A stretch of DNA of 64,000 bases from RPQJ01 sp963846885 (GCA_963846885.1 CAWJXS010000003.1:248001-312000), one strand, 5' to 3'; shown: positions 51,500-61,461, counted from the first letter of the stretch. Numbers and translations are program-made. The notes: generated by a model from the sequence alone, not told the origin.

Positions 51500-52623
51500 C
51501 ACGGAAACGTCTATCGCCGCGGGCCTTCGGTCCGGCCCGCAGTCTTGCCCGCGCGTTCCTCTGCCTGCTGCCCGCTGCGCTCGCACCCGGCTCCGCTGCC
51601 TTCGCCCAGGCGTTCGATCCCGCGCGAGCAGACGTCGCCGCCTTCGTCACCGAGTTGAGCCAGAAACACGGCTTCGAGCCGGAGTCGCTCGCGGCATTGT
51701 TCGCGCAAACCGAATCGAAGCCGTCGATCCTGAAGGCCATCGCCAAGCCCGCCGAGCGCACGCTCGGCTGGGACGAATACCGGCCGAAGTTCCTGGTGGA
51801 ACGTCGCATCGCCCGCGGCGCCGCGGTCTATGGCGAGAAGCAAGCCGAGCTCGAGCGCGCGCAGGCAAATTCCGGCGTGCCGATCGACATCATGCTCGGC
51901 ATCGTCGGCGTCGAGACGTTCTATGGCGAGAACATCGGCAAGCATCGCGTGATCGACGCCCTGTCGACGCTCGCCTTCGATTACCCGCCGCGCCAGGCGT
52001 TCTTCCGCAAGGAACTCGAGCAGTACCTGGTGATGGCGCGCGAGGAAGGCCTCGATCCGCTGGCGCCTGTGGGCTCGTACGCGGGCGCGATGGGCCTGCC
52101 GCAGTTCATGCCCAGCAGCTTCCGCAGCTACGCGGTCGACGGCGACGCTGACGGCAAGCGCGACCTGTGGAACGACTGGGCGGACGTGTTCGCGAGCGTC
52201 GGCAACTACCTCAAGGTGCACGGCTGGCGTGCCGGCGAGCCCGTGCTGGCCGCTGCCAACGCTGCCAATGCGCGTCTCGACGGACTGGAGAGCAAGCTCG
52301 CGCTGACCGAAACCGTCGGCTCGCTGCGGGCTCGCGGACTCAAGTTCGAGACGAACCTGCCGGACAACGCGCCCGCGATGCTGGTGCCCCTGCGCGTGGC
52401 GGGCGGCACGGAGTATCGCGTGGGCTTCACCAATTTCTATGCGATCACGCGCTACAACCGCAGCCACATGTACGCGAGCGCGGTCAGCGACCTCGCGGAT
52501 GCGATCGCCGCGACCCGCAATGGCCAGCCGTTGCCGCCTGCCAGCGCAGTCGCGGCTCCGGCCCAGGCGTTGCCTGCTGCGCCGGACAGCGGCTGGTCGA
52601 CCTCCACCGGTTCCAGAAACTGA
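51496..52623 (+). CDS. mltB: Lytic murein transglycosylase B
   Basis: 375 residues with a signal peptide (ARAFLCLLPAALAPGSAAFAQ) and no lipobox, so it is a soluble-type form. The GH103 catalytic Glu140 is in GVETFYGENIGKHR; GSYAGAMGLPQFMPSSFRSYAVD and LWNDWADVFASVGNYLKVHGW are family motifs. It cleaves MurNAc-GlcNAc bonds to 1,6-anhydro products. Start ATG at 51496 overlaps rodA. rlpA, normally between mltB and dacA, is missing. Confidence 0.95.
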   Translation: MTRKRLSPRAFGPARSLARAFLCLLPAALAPGSAAFAQAFDPARADVAAFVTELSQKHGFEPESLAALFAQTESKPSILKAIAKPAERTLGWDEYRPKFLVERRIARGAAVYGEKQAELERAQANSGVPIDIMLGIVGVETFYGENIGKHRVIDALSTLAFDYPPRQAFFRKELEQYLVMAREEGLDPLAPVGSYAGAMGLPQFMPSSFRSYAVDGDADGKRDLWNDWADVFASVGNYLKVHGWRAGEPVLAAANAANARLDGLESKLALTETVGSLRARGLKFETNLPDNAPAMLVPLRVAGGTEYRVGFTNFYAITRYNRSHMYASAVSDLADAIAATRNGQPLPPASAVAAPAQALPAAPDSGWSTSTGSRN

Positions 52624-52644
52624 TTTCCCATTCACCTTCGAAGC

Positions 52645-53874
52645 ATGGTTCCCCTGCAGAAAATGAGACTCCAGCCGACACTCCTCGCCCTTACCTTCGC
52701 CGCGGCCCTCGCGCTTGCCGGTTGCGGATCCGATGATGACGCCGCCAAGGTCGCCAGCGGCGATGTCGCACCGGCCGCGGCGCCTGCCGCTGCGCCGGCG
52801 GCCACGGCGCTGCCGCCGCCACCGCAGCTCAATGCCCGCAGCTTCATCGTCCTCGATCACGAAAGCGGTCGCGTGCTGGCCGCGCTCGATCCGGATTCGC
52901 GCCAGGAGCCGGCGAGCCTCACCAAGCTGATGACGGCGTACGGGGTCTTCAAGGCGCTGAAGGAAGGCCGGCTGCAGCTCGGCGACATGGTGACCATCAG
53001 CGAGAACGCCTGGAAGCAGGAAGGCTCGAAGATGTTCATCGAGGTCGGCAAGCAGGTCTCGGTCGAGAATCTCATCGAAGGCATGATCGTGCAGTCGGGC
53101 AATGACGCCACCGTCGCCCTGGCAGAGAAAGTGGGCGGCAACGAACCCACCTTCGTGCAGATGATGAACACCTACGCGAAGCAGCTCGGCATGACGGGCT
53201 CGCACTTCACCAACTCGGCGGGCATGCCGGGTCCCGAGCACTACATGACGGCGCGTGACGCAGCCACGCTCTCCAGCGCGCTGATCCACGAGTTTCCCGA
53301 GTACTACAAGTGGTACTCGCAGAAGGAGTTCACCTGGAACGGCATCACGCAGCAGAATCGCAATGGCCTGCTCTGGCGTGACGCGACGGTCGACGGCATC
53401 AAGACCGGCCACACCGAATCGGCCGGTTACTGCCTGATCACGTCCGCCAAGCGCGACGGCATGCGGCTGGTGACAGTCGTACTCGGCGCCGACTCCATGC
53501 GCGCACGAGAAGACGCCAGCTCGGCGTTGCTGAGCTACGGCTTCAACTTCTTCGAGACCAAGCGCATCTACGCAGCGGGCGAGGCACTCACCCAGATGCG
53601 CGTCTGGAAAGGCAAGCAGGACGAAGTCGGCCTCACCGTCGGTCGTGACCTGTACGTGACGAACCAGCGCGGACACGTGAGCTCGGTCAAGGCCGAGTTC
53701 GAACTGCCCGAGACGCTGGTCGCGCCGCTCGCCAAGAACAAACCCGTGGGCAAGGCAAAGGTAGTCGTCGACGGCCAGACGATCGCCACCTACGACCTGT
53801 TTCCGGCCGCGGACGTGCCTGAAGCCGGGTTCTTCGGTCGCGCGTGGGACAGCCTGCGCCTGATGTTCCACTGA
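52645..53874 (+). CDS. dacA: D-alanyl-D-alanine carboxypeptidase (PBP5/6), lipoprotein-like N-terminus
   Basis: 409 residues (a start at 52663 would give 403). The S11 peptidase motifs are Ser91-x-x-Lys94 (SLTKLM), SGN (QSGNDATVALAE) and KTG (IKTGHTESAG). It trims the terminal D-Ala of pentapeptides. The C-terminal amphipathic helix (FFGRAWDSLRLMFH) is the usual PBP5 membrane anchor. The N-terminus differs from E. coli PBP5: LALAGC is a good lipobox (Cys27), followed by an alanine-proline linker of about 30 residues. It may thus be tethered at both ends. It lies 21 bases after mltB. Confidence 0.94.
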   Translation: MVPLQKMRLQPTLLALTFAAALALAGCGSDDDAAKVASGDVAPAAAPAAAPAATALPPPPQLNARSFIVLDHESGRVLAALDPDSRQEPASLTKLMTAYGVFKALKEGRLQLGDMVTISENAWKQEGSKMFIEVGKQVSVENLIEGMIVQSGNDATVALAEKVGGNEPTFVQMMNTYAKQLGMTGSHFTNSAGMPGPEHYMTARDAATLSSALIHEFPEYYKWYSQKEFTWNGITQQNRNGLLWRDATVDGIKTGHTESAGYCLITSAKRDGMRLVTVVLGADSMRAREDASSALLSYGFNFFETKRIYAAGEALTQMRVWKGKQDEVGLTVGRDLYVTNQRGHVSSVKAEFELPETLVAPLAKNKPVGKAKVVVDGQTIATYDLFPAADVPEAGFFGRAWDSLRLMFH

Positions 53875-53883
53875 CCCACGCCG

Positions 53884-54768
53884 ATGGCCGACCCGTATCC
53901 GACCTGCTGGCTGAACGGCGCCTACCTGCCCCTCGCGCAGGCGCAGGTGTCGCCGCTCGATCGCGGCTTCCTCTTCGCGGACGGCGCGTATGAGGTCGTG
54001 CCCGTGCACCGCGGCCGGCCGTTTCGCATGCGGCCTCACCTCGAGCGATTCGATCGCAGCCTCGCTGAGTTACGCATCCGGAACCCGCTTTCGCTCGCAC
54101 AGTGGAGCGAGGTCACGCACGAGCTGGTGCGGGCCGCGCAGGCGCCCGAACTGCTCGTGTACCTGCAGGTGACGCGCGGCACGGAGCATGGCCGCAACCA
54201 CCTGTTCCCCCCTTCGTCGGTCGAGCCGACCGCCTTCGCGTTCGTCAGTCCGTATCCGCAGCCCGCGGCTTCCGTCCTGGCGAATGGATTGGCCGCCGTG
54301 ACGCTCGACGACACGCGCTGGGCACGCTGCGACATCAAGTCCGTGGCGCTGCTGGCCAACGTGCTGTTGCGGCAAGAGGCGCAGGACCGAGGCGGCGCGG
54401 AAGCCTTGCTGACGCGCGACGGACGCGTGACTGAAGGCTCGTCGAGCACCATCTTCATCGTGCGCGCAGGCACGCTCATCACTCCGCCCAACGACTACTC
54501 GATCCTGCCCGGCACCACGCGCGATGCCGTGCTGGAACTCGCTGCAGGGGTGCTGCCCGTCGAGATCCGCTGGTTCACCGTAGAGGAAATGCGCGGCGCC
54601 GACGAAATCTGGATCGCCTCGGCCGGGCGCGGCGTGCTGCCCGTGACAAAACTCGACGGCCAGCCAGTAGGCAGCGGCGCACCGGGCCCGGCCTGGCAGG
54701 CCATGCACGCGCGGCTGCAACGACACCTTGACGCGGTCGCCTCACGGCCGGCCCTGGAGGCCTGCTGA
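53884..54768 (+). CDS. dat: D-amino acid (D-alanine) aminotransferase
   Basis: 294 residues, class IV fold-type IV PLP enzyme. The Schiff-base lysine is in CDIKSVALLANVL, preceded by DTRWAR; VTEGSSSTIFIV binds the phosphate and YLQVTRGTEHGRNH is typical of D-alanine aminotransferases rather than branched-chain ones. It interconverts D-alanine and D-glutamate, supplying or recycling D-amino acids for peptidoglycan, in keeping with dacA 9 bases upstream. Its stop shares one base with the start of the DUF493 gene. Confidence 0.93.
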   Translation: MADPYPTCWLNGAYLPLAQAQVSPLDRGFLFADGAYEVVPVHRGRPFRMRPHLERFDRSLAELRIRNPLSLAQWSEVTHELVRAAQAPELLVYLQVTRGTEHGRNHLFPPSSVEPTAFAFVSPYPQPAASVLANGLAAVTLDDTRWARCDIKSVALLANVLLRQEAQDRGGAEALLTRDGRVTEGSSSTIFIVRAGTLITPPNDYSILPGTTRDAVLELAAGVLPVEIRWFTVEEMRGADEIWIASAGRGVLPVTKLDGQPVGSGAPGPAWQAMHARLQRHLDAVASRPALEAC

Positions 54769-55049
54769 TGAGCGACTCGCCGCCCGCGCGCGAAGACACC
54801 CTGCTGGTTTTTCCCACCGATTTTCCCGTGAAGATCATGGGGCTGGCGTCGGACGACTACCGCAGCCTGGTGCTTGGCATCGTCACGCGGCATTTCGGCA
54901 CGCTGGCGCCGGAACGCATCGAGGAGCGCCCGAGCGCCAACGGCAAGTACCTGTCGATCACGGTGACGGTCGTCGCCACGAGCAAGGCGCAACTCGACGC
55001 GCTCTACATGGACCTCACGTCCTGCAGCCAGGTGCTGGTCGCGCTGTAA
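54768..55049 (+). CDS. ybeD: DUF493 (YbeD) family protein
   Basis: 93 residues: TLLVFPTDFPVKIMGL, a central RPSANGKYLSITVTV strand pair and the C-terminal LDALYMDLTSCSQVLVAL, a ferredoxin-like fold resembling regulatory ACT domains. It normally sits between dacA and lipB; the function is unknown, with a proposed link to lipoate metabolism. Its last 46 bases overlap the convergent lipB gene. Confidence 0.93.
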   Translation: MSDSPPAREDTLLVFPTDFPVKIMGLASDDYRSLVLGIVTRHFGTLAPERIEERPSANGKYLSITVTVVATSKAQLDALYMDLTSCSQVLVAL

Positions 55050-55756
55050 TCCTCCAGCCCTGCGCGCGCGTGCGCAGCCGGCGTGAATCCGAGCGCGCGC
55101 AACAACTCCGGCGCCAGCACCTCTGCCACCGCGCGGACGGACGCCGGCCCACCGAGCGCGCTCACCTGCGTCATCTCGAGACCCGCGTAGCCGCAGGGAT
55201 TGATCCGCGCGAACGGCTCCAGCTCCATCGCGACGTTGAGCGCGAGGCCGTGATAAGAACGCCCGCGCCGGATGCGCAGCCCCACGCTCGCGATCTTGCG
55301 CCCGTCGACGTACACGCCCGGCGCATCGCGCTTGCCGTAAGCCTCGATGCCCCACTGCGCGAGCGCTGCGATCACGGCACCCTCGATGCCGGTGACCAGC
55401 GGGCGCACGCCGAGGCCGAGCCGTGAGAGGTCGAGCAACGGGTACACCACGAGCTGCCCGGGCCCGTGATAGGTGACCTGGCCACCGCGATCGATCTTGA
55501 CCACGGGAATGTCGCCCGGCGCGAGCACGTGTTCGCTCTTGCCGTTCATGCCCTGCGTGAACACCGGCGGGTGCTCGAGGAACCAGATCTCGTCAGGGGT
55601 GTCGCGCGCCGCGGTGTCGGTGCGGCTCTGCATCGCGCGCCACGTCGGCTCGTAATCCACGCGACCCAGCCACTTGAGCGCGGGCGCCGGACGCGCAGCC
55701 TCCGCAGCTCCGCCGTGCGCGCCGCGCTGCGATTCGTTGGCGTCGCGCTCAGCCAC
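55004..55756 (-). CDS. lipB: Octanoyl-[acyl carrier protein]:protein octanoyltransferase
   Basis: 250 residues from a GTG at 55756 (frame open to 55789). LipB motifs: RGGQVTYHGPGQLVVYPL, the substrate lysine in GRKIASVGLRIRRG and the catalytic cysteine in NPCGYAGLEMTQV. It moves octanoate from ACP to lipoyl domains. The GTG overlaps the lipA stop by 8 bases. The gene is inverted relative to the usual dacA-ybeD-lipB-lipA arrangement, and its 3' end overlaps ybeD by 46 bases on the opposite strand. The N-terminal 25 residues, rich in Ala and Arg, are not conserved. Confidence 0.95.
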   Translation of the reverse strand: MAERDANESQRGAHGGAAEAARPAPALKWLGRVDYEPTWRAMQSRTDTAARDTPDEIWFLEHPPVFTQGMNGKSEHVLAPGDIPVVKIDRGGQVTYHGPGQLVVYPLLDLSRLGLGVRPLVTGIEGAVIAALAQWGIEAYGKRDAPGVYVDGRKIASVGLRIRRGRSYHGLALNVAMELEPFARINPCGYAGLEMTQVSALGGPASVRAVAEVLAPELLRALGFTPAAHARAGLEDYSATSTWLQDVRSM

Positions 55757-56801
55757 GCAGCGCCAGGCCGCCGGCGGCCAGGCCCGCATTGTTGCGGGCC
55801 AGGGCTTGCTCGGCGCGATAGCTCGAACGCACGAGCGGCCCGGAAACGCATTCGACGAACCCGAGCTCCAGCGCCTGCTGCCGGTACCGCTCGAACTCCT
55901 CGGGCGTGACGAACCGCTCGACGGCCAGGTGATTCACGGTCGGGCGCAGGTACTGTCCGAGCGTCAGCAGGTCGACCCCGACCGCGCGCAGGTCGCGCAT
56001 CGTCTCGAGGATTTCGTCGTCGGTTTCGCCAAGGCCGAGCATGAGACTCGTCTTCACCAGCACGTCGCCCTGCTCGCGCCGGTGCTGCCTGGCGTGCGCA
56101 AGCACCGCCAGGGTCTGCTCGTACGAGGCACGCGGGTCGCGCACCGGGTGCGTAAGCCGGCGCACGGTCTCGACGTTCTGCGCGAAGACGTCGAGCCCGC
56201 TGTCGACGACGGTGGCGACGTCGGCGGGCACACCCTGAAAATCGGGCGTGAGCGCTTCGACGGCAGTGCCCGGGTTGAGCCGCTTGATCTCACGTACGCA
56301 GGCTGCAAAGTGCGCCGCGCCACCATCGGGCAGGTCGTCGCGATTGACCGACGTCAGCACGACGTACTTGAGGCCCATCAGCTGCACGGTGCGCGCGGCG
56401 TTGGCGGGTTCGTCGGCGTCGAGCCAGCCACGCGGGTTGCCGGTGTCGACGGCGCAGAAACGGCAGGCCCGCGTGCACACCTCGCCCATCAACATGATCG
56501 TCGCGGTGCCCGCGTTCCAGCACTCGCCGATGTTCGGGCACTTGGCCTCCTCGCACACGGTAGCGAGGCGATGGTCGCGCACGGTCTGCTTGACTGCCTC
56601 GAAACCGGCGCCGGCAGGCAGCGGTGCCCGCAGCCAGCTGGGTTTGCGGCCCAGGGCATTCACCGGTGCGCCAGCAGAGGCGGCCGCCTTGATGCCGTCC
56701 CGGATCGCCGTAAACCCTTGACTGGTTTGGTATTTTTCGCCGCTCGGCGTGGCCGTCTTGGTGCCGGCCGGAACGACGGGGATGCCCTTGAATTCGCTCA
56801 T
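55749..56801 (-). CDS. lipA: Lipoyl synthase
   Basis: 350 residues, radical SAM. Three-cysteine auxiliary cluster C83-x4-C88-x5-C94 and the SAM cluster C109-x3-C113-x2-C116 in EVCTRACRFC. It inserts two sulphurs into octanoyl chains. The last-cluster serine is in PLVRSSYRAEQ. ATG at 56801; the frame continues upstream but runs through the repeat cluster. lipA-lipB is one operon. Confidence 0.98.
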   Translation of the reverse strand: MSEFKGIPVVPAGTKTATPSGEKYQTSQGFTAIRDGIKAAASAGAPVNALGRKPSWLRAPLPAGAGFEAVKQTVRDHRLATVCEEAKCPNIGECWNAGTATIMLMGEVCTRACRFCAVDTGNPRGWLDADEPANAARTVQLMGLKYVVLTSVNRDDLPDGGAAHFAACVREIKRLNPGTAVEALTPDFQGVPADVATVVDSGLDVFAQNVETVRRLTHPVRDPRASYEQTLAVLAHARQHRREQGDVLVKTSLMLGLGETDDEILETMRDLRAVGVDLLTLGQYLRPTVNHLAVERFVTPEEFERYRQQALELGFVECVSGPLVRSSYRAEQALARNNAGLAAGGLALRG

Positions 56802-56832
56802 GGGGCGCGATTGTACCGCCTGCTCGGCCGGT

Positions 56833-56982
56833 GGCAGACACGCGCCAGTCGTGGGCGTGCGATTCGGTGCCTGTCGCTCGAGCTTGGAAAGGCAGGCACG
56901 CGCCAGTTGCGGGCGTGCGATTCGGTGCCTGTCCCCGAGCTTGGAAAGGCAGACACGCGCTCTGGGACAGGCACCGAATCGC
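56833..56982. repeat. Tandem palindromic repeat cluster, copy B
   Basis: Two and a half units of 57-58 bases (starting at 56833, 56891 and 56948), each with GGCAGACACGCGC or a close variant and CTTGGAAAGG. The last unit closes a 19-bp perfect stem (56917-56935 with 56964-56982) around the 28-base centre. Same family as 11848-11920 and 57090-57153. The remaining bases from 56802 to 57215 hold no gene that I can support. Confidence 0.85.
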
Positions 56983-57089
56983 GCGCCTGACACAGGGCGC
57001 CTGAGCGGTTTTCGCCGGCGGCGAAAACACGCACGGCGCACGCCACGTCAGGGCGCGCTGCACCGCGCATCGCAGCGGCGGCAGGCGTT

Positions 57090-57153
57090 TGTTCCGGGGC
57101 CTTCCCCAGAGCGCGTGTCTGCCTTTCCAAGCTCGGGGGAAGGCCCCGGAACA
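57090..57153. repeat. Palindromic repeat element, copy C (inverted)
   Basis: An 18-bp stem (57090-57107 with 57136-57153) surrounds a 28-base centre whose reverse complement is identical to the centre of copy B (contains CTTGGAAAGGCAGACACGCG). The arm sequence, GTTCCGGGGCCTTCCCC, differs from copies A and B. Confidence 0.85.
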
Positions 57154-57215
57154 GACGGCTGACGTCGCGTGATGCGTCGCCGAGCGCCAGCGGGACCCGC
57201 GAGACAGCACGCCGC

Positions 57216-57962
57216 TTAGCGCTGGGCAAGCCGCGCGTTCAACGCCTCGAGCCGCTCAGGAGTACCGATGTCGAGCCAGTCGCCGTCGTAAACCTCGACG
57301 CCCACGCGACCCGCGACAGCCGCGGTGCGCAGCAGCGGCGCCAGTTTGAAAATGCCGTCGACGCAGGCATTGAATAACGACGGGTGGTATACGCCCAGCC
57401 CCGAGAACGTATGTCGCGGCAGTGCCGCGATGCGGTCGCCCACCGCAGTGTCGGCAGACATGCCTGGCACGGGCTCGACCATGCGGCCGCCCGCGTGCGC
57501 GAAATCACCACCAGGGTTGTGATCCGGGTTCGGCACCAGCACGAGGTGCGCCTGGTCCTTGCCGGGCAGGCCCTTGTCGAACTGCTCGCGCAGGCTGGCG
57601 TAGGGGTACTGCATCCAGACGTCGCCGTTCAGCACGACGAACGGCTCGACACCCATCGGGCACAGCAAGGGCAGCGCACGCAGGATGCCGCCGCCGGTCT
57701 CGAGCGGCTCGGGTCCCTCTGGGCTGTAGGCGATGCGCAGGCCGTAGCGCGAGCCGTCGCCGAGCGCCGCGGGGATCATCTCGCCGAGCCACGAGAGATT
57801 GACGACGACCTCGGCGAAGCCGGCCGCCGCGAGCGCATAGAGGTGATGCTCGATGAGCGCCATGCCACCCACTTCCAGCAGCGGTTTGGGCCGCGCGAGC
57901 GTCAGGGGGCGCATGCGCTCGCCCTTCCCCGCTGCGAGGATCATCGCCCTCATCATCGTCAT
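57216..57962 (-). CDS. murU: N-acetylmuramate alpha-1-phosphate uridylyltransferase
   Basis: 248 residues, nucleotidyltransferase fold. N-terminal MILAAGKGERMRPLTLARPKPLLEVGG is the nucleotide-binding signature; VVLNGDVWMQYP holds the metal aspartate; GDWLDIGTPERL closes it. It turns MurNAc-1-phosphate into UDP-MurNAc in the AmgK/MurU recycling shortcut, which gives intrinsic fosfomycin tolerance in Pseudomonas. ATG at 57962, 19 bases after the amgK stop; a start at 57998 would overlap amgK. Confidence 0.93.
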   Translation of the reverse strand: MTMMRAMILAAGKGERMRPLTLARPKPLLEVGGMALIEHHLYALAAAGFAEVVVNLSWLGEMIPAALGDGSRYGLRIAYSPEGPEPLETGGGILRALPLLCPMGVEPFVVLNGDVWMQYPYASLREQFDKGLPGKDQAHLVLVPNPDHNPGGDFAHAGGRMVEPVPGMSADTAVGDRIAALPRHTFSGLGVYHPSLFNACVDGIFKLAPLLRTAAVAGRVGVEVYDGDWLDIGTPERLEALNARLAQR

Positions 57963-57981
57963 CGGGGAGCGCTGCAGCCGG

Positions 57982-59049
<1,068 letters not shown>

Positions 59050-59111
59050 TGGAACCCCGGGGCAGAGGATGGAGCGGGCTGGCGATAGTCGGATGCGGCG
59101 AATCCGGCGCA

Positions 59112-59119
59112 ATTATAAT
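59112..59119. promoter_or_regulatory. Palindromic -10 element serving amgK and lptD
   Basis: ATTATAAT is its own reverse complement, so it offers TATAAT to both strands. For lptD the start would be at about 59126, one base from the ATG at 59127 (almost leaderless); for amgK about 59104, giving a 55-base leader. The -35 regions are weak. Confidence 0.5.
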
Positions 59120-59126
59120 CGCGTGG

Positions 59127-61454
59127 ATGACGATGCCGCGCCCTCGTTCCCCGCGCCTGCAGCAGGCGCTGCAGGCCACCTTGCGGCGGGCAGTCGCCTT
59201 GGCCTGCCTCGCGGCGGTCCCGGCACACGCGCAAGAAACCACGCGTGGTCCCGCTGCCGCAGCGGGCGACGACCCGGCGGCTGTCACCGCGCCGGCCAGC
59301 GGGCGCGCGGACGGCGGGGATCGTTGCGCCATCGAAACCGTCGTCGATCCGCGCATCGACGAACTGCTGCAGGCAGACCCCGACGACCCGCGCATCGACA
59401 TCACCAGCGACACGGGCGACCTCGGCCGCGCGGGCGACGCATCGCTGAGCGGCAACGTCACGATCCGCATGGGCCAGCGCCTGCTCACTGCCGACCAGGC
59501 CACCGTCGACGCCGAACAGCGCAGCATCGAGCTCAAGGGCGACGTCGAATACCTCGATCCGCAGATGAACGTGCGCGGCAAGGGGGGCTCGTTCCAGCAA
59601 GGCGGCCGCGGCGAGTTCTCCGGCGCCGAGTTCCGGCTGCACGACAGCTCCGTGCGCGGCGCCGCACAGAACGCTTCGTTGTCGCCCTCGGGGAACATCA
59701 AGCTCGAGGGCGTCCGTTACACGGCGTGTCCGCCGGGCAACGAAGACTGGAGCCTTGGCGCCGGCGCAATCGAGATCGACCAGGAGAGCCGGATCGGCAC
59801 GGGTCGCGACGTGCGGATCGATTTCCTCGGCGTCCCGATCTTCTACACGCCCTGGATTTCATTCCCGGTGGGCGACCAGCCCAAGTCGGGCCTGCTGTTT
59901 CCGACGGTCGGGAGCTCGAGCCGCTCGGGCACGCAGGTCGCCGTGCCCTACTACTGGTTCCTCGCGCCCAATTACGACGCGACGCTCACGACGCGCTGGT
60001 ACTCGTCGCGCGGGCTCCGCCTCGACCCGGAGCTGCGTTTCCTGAGCGAACGCAGCCGCAGCCAGCTGAACGTCGAATACCTCGTCGACGACCGCGAGCG
60101 AGGCGGATCCCGCGGCGTCATCGACTGGCGCCACGTCACGCGTTTCGCACCGCGCACGCGTTTGCTGATCGACGCCACCGACGTGAGCGACACCGACTAC
60201 TTCGAAGACTTCGGCGTGGGCTTCGAAGGCACCAGCGTCTCGTTCGTGAACCGCTACATCGACCTGCGGCATCACCTTGGCGCATGGAACCTGAATGCAC
60301 GCGCGCAGGGCTACCAGGTCATCGACGAAAACCTGGCCGCAGCCGACGAGCCGTATCGCATCGTGCCGCAACTGACGGCGGAGGGACGCTGGCGCGACCT
60401 GCCGGGCGGCCTGTCCGGCTCAGTGTTCGCCGAGGCCACCAACTTCCAGCGCGAGCTGGGTCCGCAGGGTGTGCGGCTCGATGCCGAACCCGCGCTCGAA
60501 TGGCGCATCGACCGCAATGGCGCCTTCTTTGCAGCCGGCGCGGGTTACCGCTACACGCAGTACATGCTCGACGACGTCGCGCCGGGTGCCGACGACTCGC
60601 CGAACCGCTCACTGTCCTCGGGCAGCCTCGACACGGGCTTCACGCTCCAACGTGCGTCGGGCTCGCGGGGCGACCGCATCCAGACGCTCGAGCCGCGCCT
60701 GCTCTACCTGTACGTGCCGTACACCAACCAGGACGACCTGCCGGTCTTCGACACGGGCATTCCCGACCTGAACCTCGTGCAGCTGTTCCGGACCAACCGC
60801 TACGTGGGCCCGGACCGCGTCGGCGACGCCAACCAGGTGAGCCTCGGGATGACCACGCGGTTACTGGACGCGAGCCGCGGCCGCCAGTACCTGAGCGCGA
60901 CGCTCGGCCAGTCCTTCTACTTCACCGACCCGCGCGTGACGCTGCCCGGCGAGCCGGTTCGCGACCGCTCGTCGTCCGACATCGTGGCCGAAGTCGAACT
61001 GGCCGCCTTCAAGAACTGGAACGCACGCTTCGGCTACCAGTGGAACCCCGACGAGACGCAGAGCGAGCGCTCCGAGACGTTCATCCAGTACAACCCGTCG
61101 CCGGGCCGTGTGCTGAACGCGGGGTATCGATTCCGGCGCGACCTGCTCGAGCAGGTGGACGTGTCGGGAGCGTGGCCGATCAGCAACCAGTGGCGCGGCT
61201 TCGCGCGCTGGGTGTATTCGCTGCAGGAAGAGAAGACGCTCGACCAGTTCCTCGGCGTCGAATACTCGTCCTGCTGCTGGGCCGTCCGCGTGGTGACGCG
61301 GCGGTTCGTCTCCAGCCGGTCGGGCGACGCCGAGACCTCGATCGGCCTGCAACTGGAACTGAAGGGACTGTCCAGTGTCGGAGTGGACAACGAAGCTTTC
61401 CTGCGCGAGACGATTCGGGGATACTCCTCGCTTCCCTCCGCGCCCAGACCCTGA
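59127..61454 (+). CDS. lptD: LPS-assembly outer-membrane protein LptD
   Basis: 775 residues from the ATG at 59127, which begins a signal peptide (RRAVALACLAAVPAHAQ). An N-terminal OstA/LptA-like beta-jellyroll (SGNVTIRMGQRLLTADQATVDAEQ, ELKGDVEYLDPQMNVRG) precedes a 26-strand barrel. Cysteines match the disulfide pattern: one in the N-terminal DRCAIET, one in YTACPPG, and the adjacent pair in EYSSCCWAVRV near the C-terminus. With LptE it inserts lipopolysaccharide into the outer leaflet. surA follows at 7 bases. Confidence 0.97.
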   Translation: MTMPRPRSPRLQQALQATLRRAVALACLAAVPAHAQETTRGPAAAAGDDPAAVTAPASGRADGGDRCAIETVVDPRIDELLQADPDDPRIDITSDTGDLGRAGDASLSGNVTIRMGQRLLTADQATVDAEQRSIELKGDVEYLDPQMNVRGKGGSFQQGGRGEFSGAEFRLHDSSVRGAAQNASLSPSGNIKLEGVRYTACPPGNEDWSLGAGAIEIDQESRIGTGRDVRIDFLGVPIFYTPWISFPVGDQPKSGLLFPTVGSSSRSGTQVAVPYYWFLAPNYDATLTTRWYSSRGLRLDPELRFLSERSRSQLNVEYLVDDRERGGSRGVIDWRHVTRFAPRTRLLIDATDVSDTDYFEDFGVGFEGTSVSFVNRYIDLRHHLGAWNLNARAQGYQVIDENLAAADEPYRIVPQLTAEGRWRDLPGGLSGSVFAEATNFQRELGPQGVRLDAEPALEWRIDRNGAFFAAGAGYRYTQYMLDDVAPGADDSPNRSLSSGSLDTGFTLQRASGSRGDRIQTLEPRLLYLYVPYTNQDDLPVFDTGIPDLNLVQLFRTNRYVGPDRVGDANQVSLGMTTRLLDASRGRQYLSATLGQSFYFTDPRVTLPGEPVRDRSSSDIVAEVELAAFKNWNARFGYQWNPDETQSERSETFIQYNPSPGRVLNAGYRFRRDLLEQVDVSGAWPISNQWRGFARWVYSLQEEKTLDQFLGVEYSSCCWAVRVVTRRFVSSRSGDAETSIGLQLELKGLSSVGVDNEAFLRETIRGYSSLPSAPRP

Positions 61455-61461
61455 GATACCC

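Noticed and set aside
56833..57153. Possible CRISPR array
   Set aside because: The tandem units are near-identical throughout, with no unique spacers, only two and a half copies, and no cas genes.
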